A stretch of DNA of 6,142 bases, taken from NCBI GenBank assembly GCA_002352665.1, contig DEIV01000031.1:1-6142 (forward strand), written 5' to 3'. This document shows positions 5,383-6,142 of this stretch, in pieces. Each line of letters starts with the position of its first letter. Position 1 is the stretch's first letter. The position numbers were made by a program, and so were the translations under genes. A model generated the notes under the pieces. The model worked only from the letters and a program-made list of their open reading frames with translations. It had not been told where the DNA came from and searched no databases. This DNA comes from Flavobacteriaceae bacterium UBA2765 (GTDB lineage Bacteria > Bacteroidota > Bacteroidia > Flavobacteriales > Flavobacteriaceae).

Positions 5383-5406
5383 AAAGCAAATTGGGTTGAT
5401 TGCTTT
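5383..5406 (+). other. Conserved 3' hairpin A, unit 3
   Basis: AAAGCAA (5383-5389) pairs with TTGCTTT (5400-5406), with the identical ATTGGGTTGA loop seen in units 1 and 2 despite the strong divergence of the gene just upstream. Confidence 0.6.
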
Positions 5407-5411
5407 TAATT

Positions 5412-5463
5412 GAAACAGCTTAATACATTTTACATACACTACATTTTAAGCTGTTTCTTTTTT
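5412..5463 (+). terminator. Terminator (hairpin B), unit 3
   Basis: The 12-bp stem GAAACAGCTTAA (5412-5423) with 5446-5457 is the same as in units 1 and 2 and is followed by six T. The loop is longer (22 nt) and unrelated in sequence. Confidence 0.87.
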
Positions 5464-5490
5464 CTAATATCACACCGATTAAAATAAGAC

Positions 5491-5555
5491 AAAACACTCT
5501 AAATTTAAATACTTCTCTCCTGTAGAGAATTTGTTAATAACTTCCGTTATTTAAC
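5491..5555 (+). other. Conserved intercistronic module (linker, hairpins C and D), unit 3
   Basis: The 22-nt linker (5491-5512) is identical to units 1 and 2. Hairpin C is rebuilt with another sequence: TTCTCT (5513-5518) pairs with AGAGAA (5524-5529). Hairpin D is also rebuilt: GTTAATAAC (5533-5541) pairs with GTTATTTAAC (5546-5555) with one bulged T. Structure is kept where sequence is not, which supports an RNA role. Confidence 0.5.
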
Positions 5556-5562
5556 GACCTTG

Positions 5563-5590
5563 AAAACACGCTCAGAAGAGCGTGTTTTCT
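5563..5590 (+). terminator. Terminator-like hairpin E, unit 3, upstream of gyrB
   Basis: The same 11-bp stem as in the other units (5563-5573 with 5578-5588) encloses an AGAA loop. The T tract is interrupted by C after four T, so it may terminate less well. It ends 2 nt before the gyrB -7 element. Confidence 0.75.
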
Positions 5591-5598
5591 TATATTTG
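5591..5598 (+). promoter_or_regulatory. Bacteroidetes -7 element (TATATTTG) of gyrB
   Basis: TATATTTG matches TAnnTTTG and lies 38 nt before the gyrB ATG. No TTG is found 17-23 nt upstream, because hairpin E occupies that space. The nearest TTG (5560-5562) is 28 nt away. Confidence 0.6.
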
Positions 5599-5636
5599 TA
5601 TGTTCTTGAAATCACTTAAAAACGAGAGATAAAAAT

Positions 5637-6142
5637 ATGAGCGAAGAAGCAAAAAAACAGAATTATTCGGCTGATAGTATTCAGGCATTAGAAGGGATGG
5701 AACATGTGCGTAAAAGACCTTCAATGTACATTGGTGACGTTAGTGTAAGAGGTTTACATCATTTGGTCTATGAAGTAGTAGATAACTCTATTGATGAGGC
5801 CATGGCCGGTCATTGCGATACCATAGATGTGATTATCAATGAAGATAATTCTATTAGTGTAAAAGATAATGGTCGTGGTATACCAGTTGACATGCATAAA
5901 AAGGAAGGTATTTCTGCATTAGAAGTGGTCATGACCAAAATTGGTGCCGGAGGTAAATTTGACAAAGACTCTTATAAAGTTTCAGGTGGATTGCATGGTG
6001 TTGGTGTGTCAGTAGTAAATGCACTCTCTTCTCATCTAAAAGCTACGGTGTATAGAGATGGTAAAATTTGGGAGCAAGAATATGAAAAAGGTAAAACTTC
6101 CTATCCTGTTAAATCGGTTGGTGAAACCAAAGAAAGAGGTAC
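5637..6142 (+). CDS. gyrB: DNA gyrase subunit B, N-terminal part
   Basis: The frame is open from ATG 5637 to the window edge (168 codons plus two bases). GyrB is the ATPase subunit of DNA gyrase, which introduces negative supercoils. The visible part is the GHKL ATPase domain: SIQALEGMEHVRKRPSMYIG (about 14-33), the helix with Glu46 and Asn50 in EVVDNSIDEA that bind and hydrolyse ATP with Mg, DNGRGIP (77-83), GGKFD (105-109) and the ATP-lid motif GGLHGVG (117-123). These are hallmark motifs of GyrB; ParE is related, but the flavobacterial N-terminus and GGKFD context fit GyrB better. The start is supported by the MSEEAKKQNYSADSIQ leader typical of Bacteroidetes and by the -7 element upstream. 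The TOPRIM domain and C-terminus lie outside the window. Confidence 0.96.
   Translation, partial: MSEEAKKQNYSADSIQALEGMEHVRKRPSMYIGDVSVRGLHHLVYEVVDNSIDEAMAGHCDTIDVIINEDNSISVKDNGRGIPVDMHKKEGISALEVVMTKIGAGGKFDKDSYKVSGGLHGVGVSVVNALSSHLKATVYRDGKIWEQEYEKGKTSYPVKSVGETKERG

Larger units (their letters stand above)
4999..5588 (+). repeat. Tandem cassette, unit 3 (divergent)
   Basis: The oldest of the three repeats. It keeps the order of units 1 and 2: direct-repeat boxes, -7 element, PepSY-like gene, and hairpins A, B, C, D, E. The coding sequence is widely diverged, whereas hairpin A and the 22-nt linker remain identical. It ends directly at the gyrB promoter. Confidence 0.85.

Noticed and set aside
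5254..5439. Minus-strand frame over the end of PepSY-like copy 3 and its terminator
   Set aside because: It would read through hairpins A and B and is antisense to a supported gene.
3516..5588. CRISPR array or integron-like cassette array
   Set aside because: Repeat units are about 600-670 bp and contain genes; there are no short regular repeats with unique spacers, no attC-like recombination sites and no integrase or cas gene.

Overview
The window reads as AT-rich chromosomal DNA of a Bacteroidota, most likely a Flavobacteriaceae member. Evidence: flavobacterial-type AsnB and GyrB sequences, Bacteroidetes-type -7 promoter elements (TAnnTTTG) in front of several genes, A-rich leaders without clear Shine-Dalgarno sequences, and a GIN/DUF2807 protein and PepSY-like proteins typical of this phylum. 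All recognisable genes are on the + strand.

Layout. 1-374: 3' end of asnB, closed by a strong terminator (435-470). 504-1334: exported GIN-domain (DUF2807) protein with its own -7 element. 1461-2147 and 2254-3522: OmpR-family response regulator and sensor histidine kinase. I see no terminator or recognisable -7 element between 1335 and 2253, so these may be transcribed from the GIN-gene promoter. 3516-5588: three tandem cassettes. Each has a promoter region, a small secreted PepSY-like gene and about 200 nt of structured 3' sequence. Cassettes 1 and 2 (period 672 bp) are almost identical. Cassette 3 is much older in its coding part and is separated from cassette 2 by a REP-like palindromic repeat (4847-4928). 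5637-6142: 5' end of gyrB, whose -7 element abuts the last hairpin of cassette 3.

How the parts may work together. All three cassette promoters carry two 7-bp direct repeats, CTT(A/T)AGA-N4-CTTTAGA, spaced 11 bp apart and a fixed 16 bp upstream of the -7 element. That is the geometry used by OmpR/PhoB-family regulators, and such a regulator with its kinase is encoded immediately upstream. The inferred model is that this two-component system drives the amplified PepSY-like genes, whose secreted products might act in the envelope or feed back on the kinase. This is inference from layout, not proven.

The most unusual part is the noncoding tail. A loop-and-stem motif after each stop codon and a 22-nt linker are identical in all three cassettes, although the third coding sequence has diverged widely. 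Five hairpin positions (A to E) recur, two of them terminator-like, and several stems are kept while loops change. This suggests a conserved RNA function in the 3' UTR, or a small RNA between the two terminators.
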